A stretch of 64,000 nt of DNA, taken from Paracamarosporium sp. OC-R06-R3. Its lineage: Eukaryota > Ascomycota > Dothideomycetes > Pleosporales > Didymosphaeriaceae. Numbering within the stretch: position 1 is the stretch's first letter; every line of letters begins with the position of its first letter. A model generated the notes under the pieces. It saw only the letters and a list, made by a program, of their open reading frames with translations, ran no database searches and was not told the origin of the DNA. The translations under genes were made by a program, and so were the position numbers. The stretch is taken from assembly GCA_019828545.1 (NCBI GenBank), contig JACVRA010000461.1, forward strand, positions 1-64,000. The letters are read 5' to 3'. Shown one piece after another: positions 34,787 through 44,970 of the stretch.

Positions 34787-35710
34787 GTCGTAGCGATGAA
34801 GAGCCGGAGATAGCTATGCTAGCCCCGAAGCAGGTTGCTTGTTGTCAAACAAGAAGCGAACGCATGCAGCGGCGGAGGAGCGAGTGGGAGGGGTTGCTGC
34901 GTGGACGCAAAGCTCGACCAAGTGCAGACGAGTATCAACGAGGGGCTGGTCCGAAATCTACGGCGTGAAGTCAGCGACGGCTGTGTCAACCCCGATCAGC
35001 CCGACGGATGGAGAGGGCTCGCTGCTGCTGTACGCGGAGGAGCAGCAATCGTTATAGGGCAGTGGTGTTGTGGAGATTCCACGTCATGCCTGCCGATCCT
35101 TGTATGCGTGCAAAACGGCTGTCTCTGGACGGCAGACGAAGCGATTGCGCCTCCCAAGCCCAACGATGCGGCGCAAGGGCGGGCGGCGGTAGGGTTGGGA
35201 TGCTCGGGCGGCCGGGGCAGGGCCAACGCAAGCAGAGGAGCAACTTACCAGACGCTGGTGCGATGGGTCAACGAGAGACGGGCGTGGAGAGCGAGCTGGA
35301 CGGCGTGCGCCTGGGCTGGGAGGAGGGAGAGGAAACGTTGACGGGCACGGGCCCCTCAAAAGTCGAAATGATGGTGGATAGGGATAGCCCACGGTAGGAT
35401 GATCAGACAACGGCGAATCCGTGCAGCAACGTCGCTAGCCAGGCCGTGGTGCCTGCAAAGGCGCTGGCTGCCCCCGCCGCGTGCGGAATCGCCATCAGCA
35501 TTCGTTGCAGCATCGGCCCCAGTCCCACCGGCCTGGACAAGGCAATAGACTAGCCGGCACGTCAGCGGTGGTTAGACAGGCTCTATTCTTGTCTGGTGCG
35601 CTCCCAATCCAGGGTCAGGCACCGCCGCTAACAAGCTTCCAAGCTCAAAGGCTTGACGTGCTGCTGCTGGACAATAGACCGAAAACAGGATTGTCGAGTC
35701 CTCGCCCTGG

Positions 35711-35739
35711 ATGCGATGCGATGCGATGCGATGCGATGC
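35711..35739. repeat. ATGCG tandem repeat (about 5.8 units)
   Basis: Six successive ATGCG units, the last one truncated to ATGC. It is followed within 100 bases by a CCACCACC/CTCCTCC polypyrimidine tract and an ACACACACAC run. A simple-sequence cluster. Confidence 0.9.
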
Positions 35740-38700
35740 TGGTTGCCTGCGCCGCATCGAGCCTCACCAAACCTCCTCCTCCACCACCACCTCTTCCACC
35801 ACCACCACCTCCACCTCCACCACGACGCCAACGACGACACACACACACACCTCGGGCCGCCACGCGCGGTCCACCACGGCGTCGATACACGAACAGCGGC
35901 ACCGCCAGCCACGGCTCCGAGAAGATGCCCGTGGCGACGCCTTGGCTCCCCTATAACACCAGCACAGGCCCTCGTGTGTCCCAAAGCGGCTACCACTCTC
36001 CTGGAGCTTGCATGCTCCTTCCAGCCTCATCGTTGAACATGCATCTTCATTGAGCCTCCTCCCGGCCTCACGCTCGACATGATGACATGGACATGGCGGG
36101 GTTCTCAGGGGGCCCGTGGACGCGCAATCGTCCCGCCCCTACCCCGAGTGTGGTGGGGAAAGCGACGGTGGACCTCCTCCTTTGCATGCCAGCCATCTCG
36201 ATTGCTGCACACCCGACACCGTCCCGCACACTTCGGCCATGTGACCGGCACGTTGCTGTGGTTCGCCAATCGTTCCCATCAAGCCCAGCCCCGCGGCCGG
36301 ACTCGTGGGACGTTCCGCAACATCGCTGATGACGCCGTCGAGCTTTAGCTCTCCCACCTCTTTTCTCTTCCCAGCCTCCTCCTGTGACCTCCAACATGCC
36401 CAGGGTGCATCGCGCAATCGGATCCTGCATGCGTTTCGTAGCGACCCTCGCCATTGGCATATCCTCATGTACTCTGCCGATCCATCGCAGATCATCAACA
36501 GTCGGCACTCGGCTACCCCCGACCTGCATGGCATCGCAGGCCAGGTGCATATACCAAGCTTCCTCGGAATCGAACCATAGCCCTGTGCTCCGAACGTCTG
36601 CCGTCGGCTGATGGGTATTCTCACCACGACACCGCCGCCACGAACCCCTCCAGAAGGTCATGCATCGCTGAGGTTGCTTTTCCACAAAGTCTTGGGTGTG
36701 GGCCTTTGAAAGCCGTCAAGGTGGTGATCCAACAACCACCGCAGAACGGGGATGTTGACCAGCAGCTTGGAGAAAATTTGTCGAGTCCATACTTGTTCTT
36801 TCTCCACGACCGAATCAGGCCCACTCTTGCTGCATGCATCTCCAGAGCAATATTGTTTATTCCAGCACACAGGAATTTTCTGGATCCGCTGTACAAAGTC
36901 CACTCGAGCGGAGTCATCTTGTTCTCCACACCAAGCAATAGAGGCACCTGCATGGCCAGCGGCATCAATGTGGTCCTTTGGAAGGACCCTGCTTAATTCA
37001 AACCTGACATCTGCCAGTATTCGTTGCATTCGTACGTCTGCGTCTGGAGTTCTGAGCAGCCGGGTGTGAACAGCTTCGTTCCAACTTCAAGACGACACAC
37101 GGGCCAGTGGCCAGCAATGTTTATGACGGTCACGCTCCCATGAATCGATGACATCGTCTTTTGCCGAGTGTGTGGGCCATGCAGAAAGGCGACGCGTGGG
37201 GCATAGAAAACTCAACACGGACGTGATCGCTCGTGGGTCCTGACCCTAAACCATCAGATGCGAGGACCGTTACACTTTAGCCGTAACTTATGGCCCCTTC
37301 GTCATCGACACCTTGGAACTACCTGCATCAAGCGTAGTATCCTGATTCTGTGAGAGGTTCGCGCCCATTGTAGTTGCTGCCCTCACCCTCTACCAGCAAT
37401 TCTTCTCCGAGAGACAAACCGGCTTGCGATACACTCAAGCCATCTTTGCAGACTTCTTCTCTTATTGTCAACACTCCCGCCAGGCTTGAACACCCCTGGT
37501 ATACCTCGATCCTTGAAGCAACGATACGATCCATCTATGCGACTGGAATTGTCATCGGCTTCAGAATCGTCTTGAGAATTCTAAGATTAGCCATCATGCC
37601 TTGACACGAAACAGGGAAAGAGATAGATATGGTGGGGTTCGAGCACCCGTTCCTGGGTGATTTGGTTGGCCAAGCTGCCTCCTAACCTTGTCCAGCTGAA
37701 ATGGCCTTCGTGGGGTAGCGATTTCGTCCGTCATGTTACGAGCCACATTTAGACCTAGAACCATGCTCTTGCGTAGCATGAAGGTACAACAATGCGCGAT
37801 GCACTCGGTGGCCTTCGCGCTCCTTCTCAGCTTCCATTCTCGTTCCACCTTGTTAATGCAACACGTAAAGTGCGACAATTGGCTTCTTCGATATGGACTA
37901 GTTACGCTCACGTCCACGAGAGTTAAGGCGAGTCAGTATGATCGCCGCGTTGAGCGTACACCGAATGTAACCAGCCTGATCTGACTCCTGTCTCGCAAAT
38001 CGCCGTCATTAACATTGCTGCTCTGCTTGCGCCACACTCCAAGGCGTATGCCGGTTTATTTTCACGCTCAGAAATTGGTGGATATGGTGGAGTAGTCGCA
38101 CCATAGATCCGAAGGACGTTGATGTGCATCACATTACCAAGTACTGGTCGGCTCTGTTACCATTGTGCTCGGTCGGGCGGTGCTGCTAGCTAGCGCGGCT
38201 ATCTCTGCCTCAAAGTAGCCAGAAAAGCGCTGGCGATATGTACATCGGTTGCCCCTTCGAAATTGATCCGAGTGGACCAAAATCGGTTACGGATATTGCC
38301 GCTGTGTGGCGTGGCGTGTTTGGTTGTGCAAGTGTCAGTGTAGGGTGAGACTGCAAACCCTCCCTGCCGCGCTCGGATTAACCCTACATAGACTACCAAA
38401 TTTTTGGTGGCCTCCGGCGAATTCGTGTGAGTTCGTTCTTCTGGATCTGCGATGTGTAGGGTCTCCGAGTCGGTAAAGCGGGTGTTCAAGGTGGCGATCG
38501 GCCGAGACGCTCAGAGGATGCCATGTCGCAGGCAGCTCGCAGTGTTTAGGGTCATCGATCCATGAACAGATGTATGCAGGTGTCAAGTGTTGCTATCGCC
38601 ATTGCATTAGCCTCGTGGTGCGTAGGTCGGCGTATCCGCATGGTTGTGGAAGGGTTCCGGCCATATGCCAAGGAGCTTATCACGCACCTGGACATGCATA

Positions 38701-38959
38701 CAGCGACCAATACGGACCAAATGTCTACAGAAGCATGTTGGATTTCAAGAGTCGGTGTTGCTCGTTCGTTCGACGTATGCGAGTATTGGGGATGTACGTC
38801 TCGAGCAACGGAGCGGGCGGCGGCATTGGTCGGATTTGTTTCTGCTAGCCCAGCAACGCATCGTAGGGAGAGCTGTCAAGACGTGGACCAACTTCTCCAT
38901 GGCTACGCAAAGTATAGAGCTGTTGTCGCTGTTCCGATTGGCCTCGCGGCAATCGTCTC

Positions 38960-39198
38960 GAGGGGCGAAGATCAACCGGCGATGAAGGCCACCAACCCGG
39001 TCCGGAGCACCGTATCAGCAAGTGGACTAGGAACCTTGTCACCGCGTTCGATGTCAGCTTCGCTGTATCTGGGGTGATCTCAGGGTGGTCGTCGTTGAAG
39101 ATGTCCTCCCAGCGTGAGCTTTCGACGGGAGGGTCATTGATATAGGTTGCGCCGGCCTGCGGAGGCGATGCCATCGTAGGAGGGCTTATTGCGGACAT
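38960..39198 (-). pseudogene. Possible frame-broken small gene
   Basis: On the minus strand a frame starts MSAISPPTMASPPQAGATYI and runs through VESSRWEDIFNDDHPEITPD to TAKLTSNAVT, then leaves protein-like sequence. A one-base shift continues as KVPSPLADTVLRTGLVAFIAG, which looks like the start of a membrane segment, then stops. Both halves have protein-like composition. It could be a pseudogene, an unrecognised splice or chance. I do not recognise the family. Confidence 0.3.
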
Positions 39199-39853
39199 TA
39201 CGAAGTACAATCAGCGGGCCTTCAGCGGGACTCGGCGTTGCAGGTTCTCTGTAGCGTAGGTTGTTGTGGGTGGAGTTAGTGTTGAAGCTCGTCGCGCACC
39301 TACCTGTCCGCGTTGTCGCGCACCAAGCCTATGCCCTCACCTCACTCACTCAACCCTACTACAGGTGTATCAACTCTATCTTTTCCACTCCTATATAATC
39401 CTTTTGGCTAGCCCTGATCCCTGTGTCGTGAGAAGCATGCAGCGGGCATGTGGATGGCACATCGGTTCGGTCACACACTTCAATCAGGTGAGTCCCCCAT
39501 TTCTTTACGCCTTGTGTTCGATCCTTCACTTGTTCCTTTGCGTTTTCAAAAGTAAATTCCTTTGCGGGGTTTCTTCTGGCCATTGTGTTGCCCAGTTTCT
39601 TTTGCTACTTTTCGGCAGCCGACTTTATGTGATTTTTTTTCGACACGTATATTCTACACAGTCGAATATGGAACTTTTCCTATATTGATCCGCCCGCTAC
39701 CGGTCTCTATTCTGGCTACTATTGCAACACAGCCTTGGGATGCAATTGAATAAGAACGTACAACACCTGGCACGCTGGACCAGGCTTAGGCCGATCTTAG
39801 GGACCAATTGTCAAACTATGAACATCAGATAGCACTATTAATACGCCGCACTC

Positions 39854-39888
39854 TACTACTATAAGCCGAAACGGCTCGGCGAGTAGTA
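39854..39888. repeat. Nested hairpin
   Basis: Inner stem AGCCG-AAA-CGGCT (39864-39876) inside outer arms TACTACT (39854-39860) and AGTAGTA (39882-39888). It could form a cruciform; role unknown. It may be a repeat end. Confidence 0.5.
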
Positions 39889-41138
39889 TGACTAACGTAT
39901 ACAGCGACAGCCTTGCTGAAACCTAAGCACGACGATCTACATCTCCACCTTTCGCACTAAACAAAAGGCGATAGTACATAATGATGTCCATATCTACAGA
40001 TGGTTTAAGCCAGGAGTTACGATCCTCGAGCGTCAGGCTGTCATAGTGCGCAGCACAGCAGCTCATTGCTCGAGTTATGCATTGTGTAAGACATGACCTA
40101 CAAAGTGTCAACATGTCGACAAACTTATCTTTTGAGGCTCAAGGCTTTGTTGTAGACGTCTTACAGTGGACAATGTCTCCATAGGAGCGCATTTCGAAGT
40201 TAGACGATGACCAACGCAAGATGCAGAATATTTGTGCAATATGCTTATCTGTTAGGCCAGCAGCTTATGCGCTCCCCTTGCGCTCCCAGTTCAACACAGG
40301 CATGGGCCACGAAGCATCAGAGTAACTTCCCAATGCATTAAGAGATCACATCCAATTTCTCCTCACCAAGTATTAGCGAGCACAGAGAGCATACCACATT
40401 GATCCGGAACTTGCTTCCAGACAACTTATATTCCAACATATGCTTATTCGTGCCTGCAGGTTTCATATTTTTCCTTGATTGTTCAGAGATGTGTCTGCCT
40501 TCTGCATGAAGATTTGCTACACCAGCATGCACCAATGAGCACAGTCTGCAGCCCGGGGTGTACCCGTTGCAATGGATCGACACCGGTCACAGCTAGCACG
40601 TTACGCTACACCACACATCCAGCAATGAACACCCATGCCCATGTTGAAGAATCAATCCTCTGCTTCTCATTTGTGATCCTTCGGTCGAGTCGAGATCCTT
40701 TGTTCCACTCACGACAGCAGCCGCACCTTGTAAATCGTGTCACCTTGTTGCGGGGTAAGCCTGCTGCCTGGCATTGATACCTCACATTTCAACGTCCTGG
40801 CTGCGCCACACCAGGCTAGGTACAAATTCCTAACGTTCTTCTCTTGAAGAGCGAATCTCAAAAACCCAAAGTGTTTCTCTCACTCTATCAGTGCCATATC
40901 GCCCACAGCTCCAACACATTGCTGCAAAGTCAGTCAGAAACTTAACCTACACTCGCGCACGAGCCATCCCTCTCCCATACGCCTACACAGCGCAGTTTCA
41001 CCAACCCTTTTCCGGAGGGCTGTGGCTGCAAATCATACCCATACTGATCATTCATAGTCGGGCTGCCATTACTCAACCGCAAACGATCATTGGTACGGTA
41101 GGTATACCTTATAGCGACTCAACAATTCGGACTACACC

Positions 41139-42509
41139 ATGGAAACATCATTGATGGACCAGCTGAGTAGTGAGGCAGTAGAGGCATACTTCGAAATGGA
41201 TGCGGCTCGGCGAGAAGAGGCCTCAATGGCACGCACCACACCTATAGAGGAGACTGACTTGTTACGTTGCCTCTTTTACCCCTCTACACCACCGCCTGCG
41301 ACGACCGCAGAGAAACTACCATCGCCAACATGGCCTTTTGAGACTCACACAGCTCGATGGCGGCTCCCTACATCTCCACCTACATATTGCAAGAAGCAGA
41401 CATACGAATGCAGCATATGCACAGAGAAGCTGCCACTGAAGGCCTTCCTCAACCGTTCCATGTTGATGTTGCCGTATAACTGTCACGACCATCTTCTATT
41501 GAAATGGGATGACCCTAAAGAGAACGAACGAGGTAGCACGAGTGGAGAAGCAGGCGCAGCCAAGACGTCAGAGGCCGTGTGCAGATACTGTCTCTCTCGA
41601 TATCTTACCGAGCAGTTTCGATCTCGCGGTGCCGATCACATCCAATGCATCAAGAAAGGCTGCGTGCCACTCTATTGGGATTTATCATGGAAGTACTACG
41701 CGATCCATTTTCTGCCGAAGGAAGTCAGAAGCAACTTCAACGAGGAGCTAGTGCGGACAATCCACAAGAACGAAAAGTGGGTGTGTCCGGCGGACTGCGG
41801 TTGTGACGGAGGATGGACGGCCACGCCACTAAACACGAGCGGATGGCCACATGTTGAGTGTCCATCGTGCAGCGGCCGCTTCTGCGCCGCGTGTCGCGTG
41901 CCCTGGCACACTGGACTTTCATGTCAGAATTTCAAGCGCGCAAGACGTTGGCACAAACAATCTCCTTCTTCTTCTACTTCACGTATAAAGATACCGCGAC
42001 CTGATTCATCTACGACGAGCCAATCATCCGAAATGTCGATTGCGGACAACACGGATGACTCCAAATCCAATTACCGTTCAATCCGCGAAATGCAGGCTAA
42101 CGGTGCCCGTCGGTGTCCTCGCTGCCAGGCACCCATTTTCAAAGATGGCGGCTGTAACCATATGTGGTGCTCACGGTGTGAACTGAACTTCTCATGGCGT
42201 CAGGCAGAGAAGGTGTATGCGATCAAGCAAGACAACGCTGTGGTGAACAGTGTTAAGGCCGGTCCATTGAGGTATGTTGGAGCGTGGGCTTGGAAGAAGA
42301 GGGCCGAGTGGGGTATGTGGAAGGAAGGGAAAAGGAAGAGGTTGGGTAGATGTGAATCAGAGGAGGGCCAGTTCTCCGGTGAAGGGGGGAACGAGGATGA
42401 TGGAGGATACGAAGATATTAATTGGAGAGGGAGGAGGATGGTGAGGCCTTGGATCCAGGTCATCCGTTGGACTCGATGGAAGTTACGATGGTTACGTCGG
42501 GGTTATTGA
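41139..42509 (+). CDS. RBR-type (RING-IBR-RING) E3 ubiquitin ligase
   Basis: 456 residues in one exon. RING1 begins at YECSICTEKLPLKAF (about residue 89), with an unusually spaced middle and a second Cys pair AVCRYCLSRY. The IBR region includes KWVCPADCGCDGGW and ECPSCSGRFCAACRVPWHTGLSC. RING2 is ARRCPRCQAPIFKDGGCNHMWCSRCELNFSW, whose Cys339 (GGCNHMWC) matches the catalytic cysteine that forms the ubiquitin thioester in parkin/HHARI-type ligases. A Ser-rich linker separates IBR and RING2. The C-terminus is Trp/Arg-rich. Such single-exon RBR genes are common and expanded in Pezizomycotina. The substrate is unknown. Confidence 0.9.
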   Translation: METSLMDQLSSEAVEAYFEMDAARREEASMARTTPIEETDLLRCLFYPSTPPPATTAEKLPSPTWPFETHTARWRLPTSPPTYCKKQTYECSICTEKLPLKAFLNRSMLMLPYNCHDHLLLKWDDPKENERGSTSGEAGAAKTSEAVCRYCLSRYLTEQFRSRGADHIQCIKKGCVPLYWDLSWKYYAIHFLPKEVRSNFNEELVRTIHKNEKWVCPADCGCDGGWTATPLNTSGWPHVECPSCSGRFCAACRVPWHTGLSCQNFKRARRWHKQSPSSSTSRIKIPRPDSSTTSQSSEMSIADNTDDSKSNYRSIREMQANGARRCPRCQAPIFKDGGCNHMWCSRCELNFSWRQAEKVYAIKQDNAVVNSVKAGPLRYVGAWAWKKRAEWGMWKEGKRKRLGRCESEEGQFSGEGGNEDDGGYEDINWRGRRMVRPWIQVIRWTRWKLRWLRRGY

Positions 42510-42809
42510 GCTGACCTGACCATTTGCATCTCCGCACAAGAATAGGTGTTTCTTTCTCTGGTCAATGCGAAAGATATTTCGAGTCAGTGGTTCTATGCAC
42601 TGCTATAGACACGAAGCTAGGTTCCTCATTCAGACCGACGTGGTATCGCCATAAACAGTACATATAAAAATTCTGACCGCATGGTTCCACCAATCTAGCT
42701 AGGCTTCGAAAGCTTCGTGAAGCAATTTAGAAAACTATGAAACTTAATATACGCAGGAATCAGTACCTTTTTAGTAGAATGTAATGTTGATTGAGGTATT
42801 CTAACAATA
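42510..42809. other. Intergenic up to the transposon
   Basis: 300 bp of AT-rich spacer. The last two bases (TA, 42808-42809) are the left target-site duplication of the transposon. Confidence 0.6.
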
Positions 42810-42872
42810 ACGTAGTTTACAAGCGAGCCGTCCATACAAGCGAGTCGTCCACCCCACCAACTTTGCACACCT

Positions 42873-44433
42873 ATGAAGCTCAAATCAACTATGCCTCAGC
42901 CCCATCAAAGTCTATCGCGCTCATCTGAAGCTGATATACAGCTTACTATATTATCTATTAATAAGCACCAGTTTAAGACTGAAAGAGCTGCTATCCGTAC
43001 CTACGACGTCCCTCGAATAACGCTACGCGACCGACGCGCTGGCAAGCCTGCACGACGCGATTGCCAGCCTAACTCAAAGAAGCTAACTAAGCGAGAAGAG
43101 GAGGTGATAGTCAGCTATATACTTAATCTGAATCTACGTGGATTTCCACCTACGTACGCAGCTGTACGTGATATGGCTAATAGACTACTGGCTGCGCGCG
43201 GTGCTGGTCAGGTTAGCGTCCACTGGCCGCGCAACTTTGTTAAGCGTACAGACAGTCTCACGACGCGTTTCAATCGAGCGTACGATAGGCANNNNNNNNN
43301 NNNNNNNNNNNNNNNNNNNNNNNNNNNNNNNNNNNNNNNNNNNNNNNNNNNNNNNNNNNNNNNNNNNNNNNNNNNNNNNNNNNNNNNNNNNNNNNNNNNN
43401 NNNNNNNNNNNNNNNNNNNNNNNNNNNNNNNNNNNNNNNNNNNNNNNNNNNNNNNNNNNNNNNNNNNNNNNNNNNNNNNNNNNNNNNNNNNNNNNNNNNN
43501 NNNNNNNNNNNNNNNNNNNNNNNNNNNNNNNNNNNNNNNNNNNNNNNNNNNNNNNNNNNNNNNNNNNNNNNNNNNNNNNNNNNNNNNNNNNNNNNNNNNN
43601 NNNNNNNNNNNNNNNNNNNNNNNNNNNNNNNNNNNNNNNNNNNNNNNNNNNNNNNNNNNNNNNNNNNNNNNNNNNNNNNNNNNNTCTATACGCTCCGTAT
43701 GCCTCCTCACTCATCTTATCTACTCCAGCCTCTTGATGTTGGCTGCTTCTCGCCATTAAAGCGGGCGTATAGCCGTGAGATTAAGAGCCTCGTCCGCCAC
43801 CATATCAACCACATCACCAAGCTTGAGTTCCTCCCAGCTATCAAGGCAGCGTACGATCGATCAATTACATCTGCTAATATCTACTCTGCCTTCTCAGGCG
43901 CAGGGCTTGTTCCTCTCCAGCCAGACGTTGTTCTGTCAAAGCTTGATGTACAGCTACGTACGCCTACTCCAGCTGCTCTCACAGAGGCTCTCTGGGAGGC
44001 GCGTACACCAAGCAACGTACGTGAGCTTGAAGCTCAATCAACGCTTATACGCGAGCGCGTACGCAAGCATAAGAGCTCATCACCAGCCTCAATCATTGAA
44101 GCGATAGATCAGCTCAAGAAGGGGGCAGAGGTGATGATGCTGTCAGCTGAGCTAATGCGCGATCGGATCGCCAGCCTTGAGAAAGCAAATAAGACAGCGT
44201 CTGCGCGTAGGCAGCGCAAGAAAAAGCGTATACAGCATCAAGGAGTGCTGACAAAGGGAGCTGGCGAGGATATTATCGCTCAACGTGAGGCTGATCAGCA
44301 GACTGCTCGTGAGAAGCGTCAGATGGGAGAGCAATCAGGCCTCAGCCGCCAGGCTCTGGCGCGCTGCAGCAAGTGTAGAGAGACTGGGCATAACTCACGT
44401 ACGTACAAGAAAGATACTGTATCTACTACTTAA
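42873..44433 (+). CDS. Pogo/Fot1-type transposase, interrupted by assembly gap
   Basis: The N-terminal part (42873-43291, frame from MKLKSTMPQPHQ or the inner MPQPHQ) has the CENP-B-type helix-turn-helix region: KLTKREEEVIVSYILNLNLR, GFPPTYAAVRDMANRLLAAR, WPRNFVKRTDSLTTRFNRAY. The C-terminal part (43685-44433) has MPPHSSYLLQPLDVGCFSPL, KRAYSREI and AFSGAGLVPLQPDVV, which close the DDE_1 domain. It then has a coiled-coil-like region and a zinc-knuckle-like CSKCRETGHNSRTY, in which the usual final Cys is Tyr. The DDE catalytic acids fall in the 393-N gap. The two parts are in different frames as assembled, but this means nothing because the gap size is uncertain. Whether the element is active cannot be told. 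Confidence 0.88.
43292..43684. other. Assembly gap (393 Ns)
   Basis: A run of N inside the transposase gene, probably a scaffold gap at a repeated element. Translations across it are meaningless. Confidence 0.99.
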
Positions 44434-44539
44434 TCTACTGCTTCAATCTCTATATACTATTCTGCTGCGTTGTTAAGTTATCTGCGTGTAAAGGTAGGCA
44501 AGTTTAGTGGGGTGGACGGCTCGCTTATAAACTACGTTA

Positions 44540-44970
44540 GCTAATATCTCATGTTCCACGGATTAGAGCTACGATTAAATTTAGTTGAGTGCAGTAATTA
44601 TTGCTGTACTAGGTTTAAAGGCGTGTTCGTAGCTTTTAAAGAGAAGCATCTGTAGAGAAAGCAGGGATAGCTCAGCTGTGAATGCTAACGTATTCGTTTA
44701 GTCCTCACTCTTCCCAGGTACTGGTCTGTTTTTATTGTTTAGGGAGTTGAATGAGTTAAATGAAGCTTTAGGAATTCTGTTCGAAGTAGCCCATCATGAT
44801 CAGATTTTAATAGAGATTTATACAGACGAAATTTATCTAAAGGAGTGACCATGTTACGTCAACATACTGATTATAGAGACACTAAAAAAGGGCCGAATAT
44901 AACGAACAGAATGCACCGAAGACCATCGAGTAATCGGTATACCAAGGAACGCATCTCCCTCCGATATTTG
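44540..44970. other. AT-rich intergenic after the transposon
   Basis: 431 bp with no gene. AT content is visibly higher than in the housekeeping block. Confidence 0.6.

Larger units (their letters stand above)
34787..41138. other. 6.3 kb gene-poor region
   Basis: No gene I can support. The first 700 bases are probably the leader and promoter of the large disordered protein. 35700-35870 is low complexity (ATGCG tandem repeat, CCA/CCT-rich polypyrimidine, an AC run). 36000-38500 has several overlapping frames of 60-200 codons on both strands, all with noncoding-like composition. A weak minus-strand coding candidate lies at 38960-39198. 39700-40900 is AT-richer, with a hairpin at 39854-39888. 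Confidence 0.55.
42810..44537 (+). mobile_element. Fot1/pogo-like DNA transposon with TIRs and TA duplication
   Basis: The left end ACGTAGTTTACAAGCGAGCC... (42810) and the right end read in reverse complement ACGTAGTTTATAAGCGAGCC... (from 44537) agree in 23 of 24 positions. TA dinucleotides flank both ends (42808-42809 and 44538-44539). The inner parts ACCCCACCAACTTTGC and ACCCCACTAAACTTGC are also related, so the inverted region reaches about 40 bp. The left end carries an extra 17-bp near-copy of the terminal motif. Apparent length is 1728 bp, including 393 Ns at 43292-43684 whose true size is unknown. The interior codes for a pogo-type transposase. Confidence 0.92.

Noticed and set aside
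35481..36053. Open frames of up to 190 codons on both strands around the simple repeats
   Set aside because: They arise from GC-rich low-complexity DNA (His/Pro/Thr or Val/Val/Glu runs), overlap each other in several frames and show no domain.
36068..36996. Minus frame of 205 codons and plus frame of 180 codons
   Set aside because: Composition is noncoding-like (scattered Trp/Cys/Arg/Met), with no conserved block and no sensible splice partners.
37615..37680. GGGGTTCGAGCACC, resembling a tRNA T arm
   Set aside because: No matching acceptor, D or anticodon stems on either strand.
43138..43756. Long frames spanning the N run
   Set aside because: The N run has no stops, so the length is artificial; only the flanking parts are informative.
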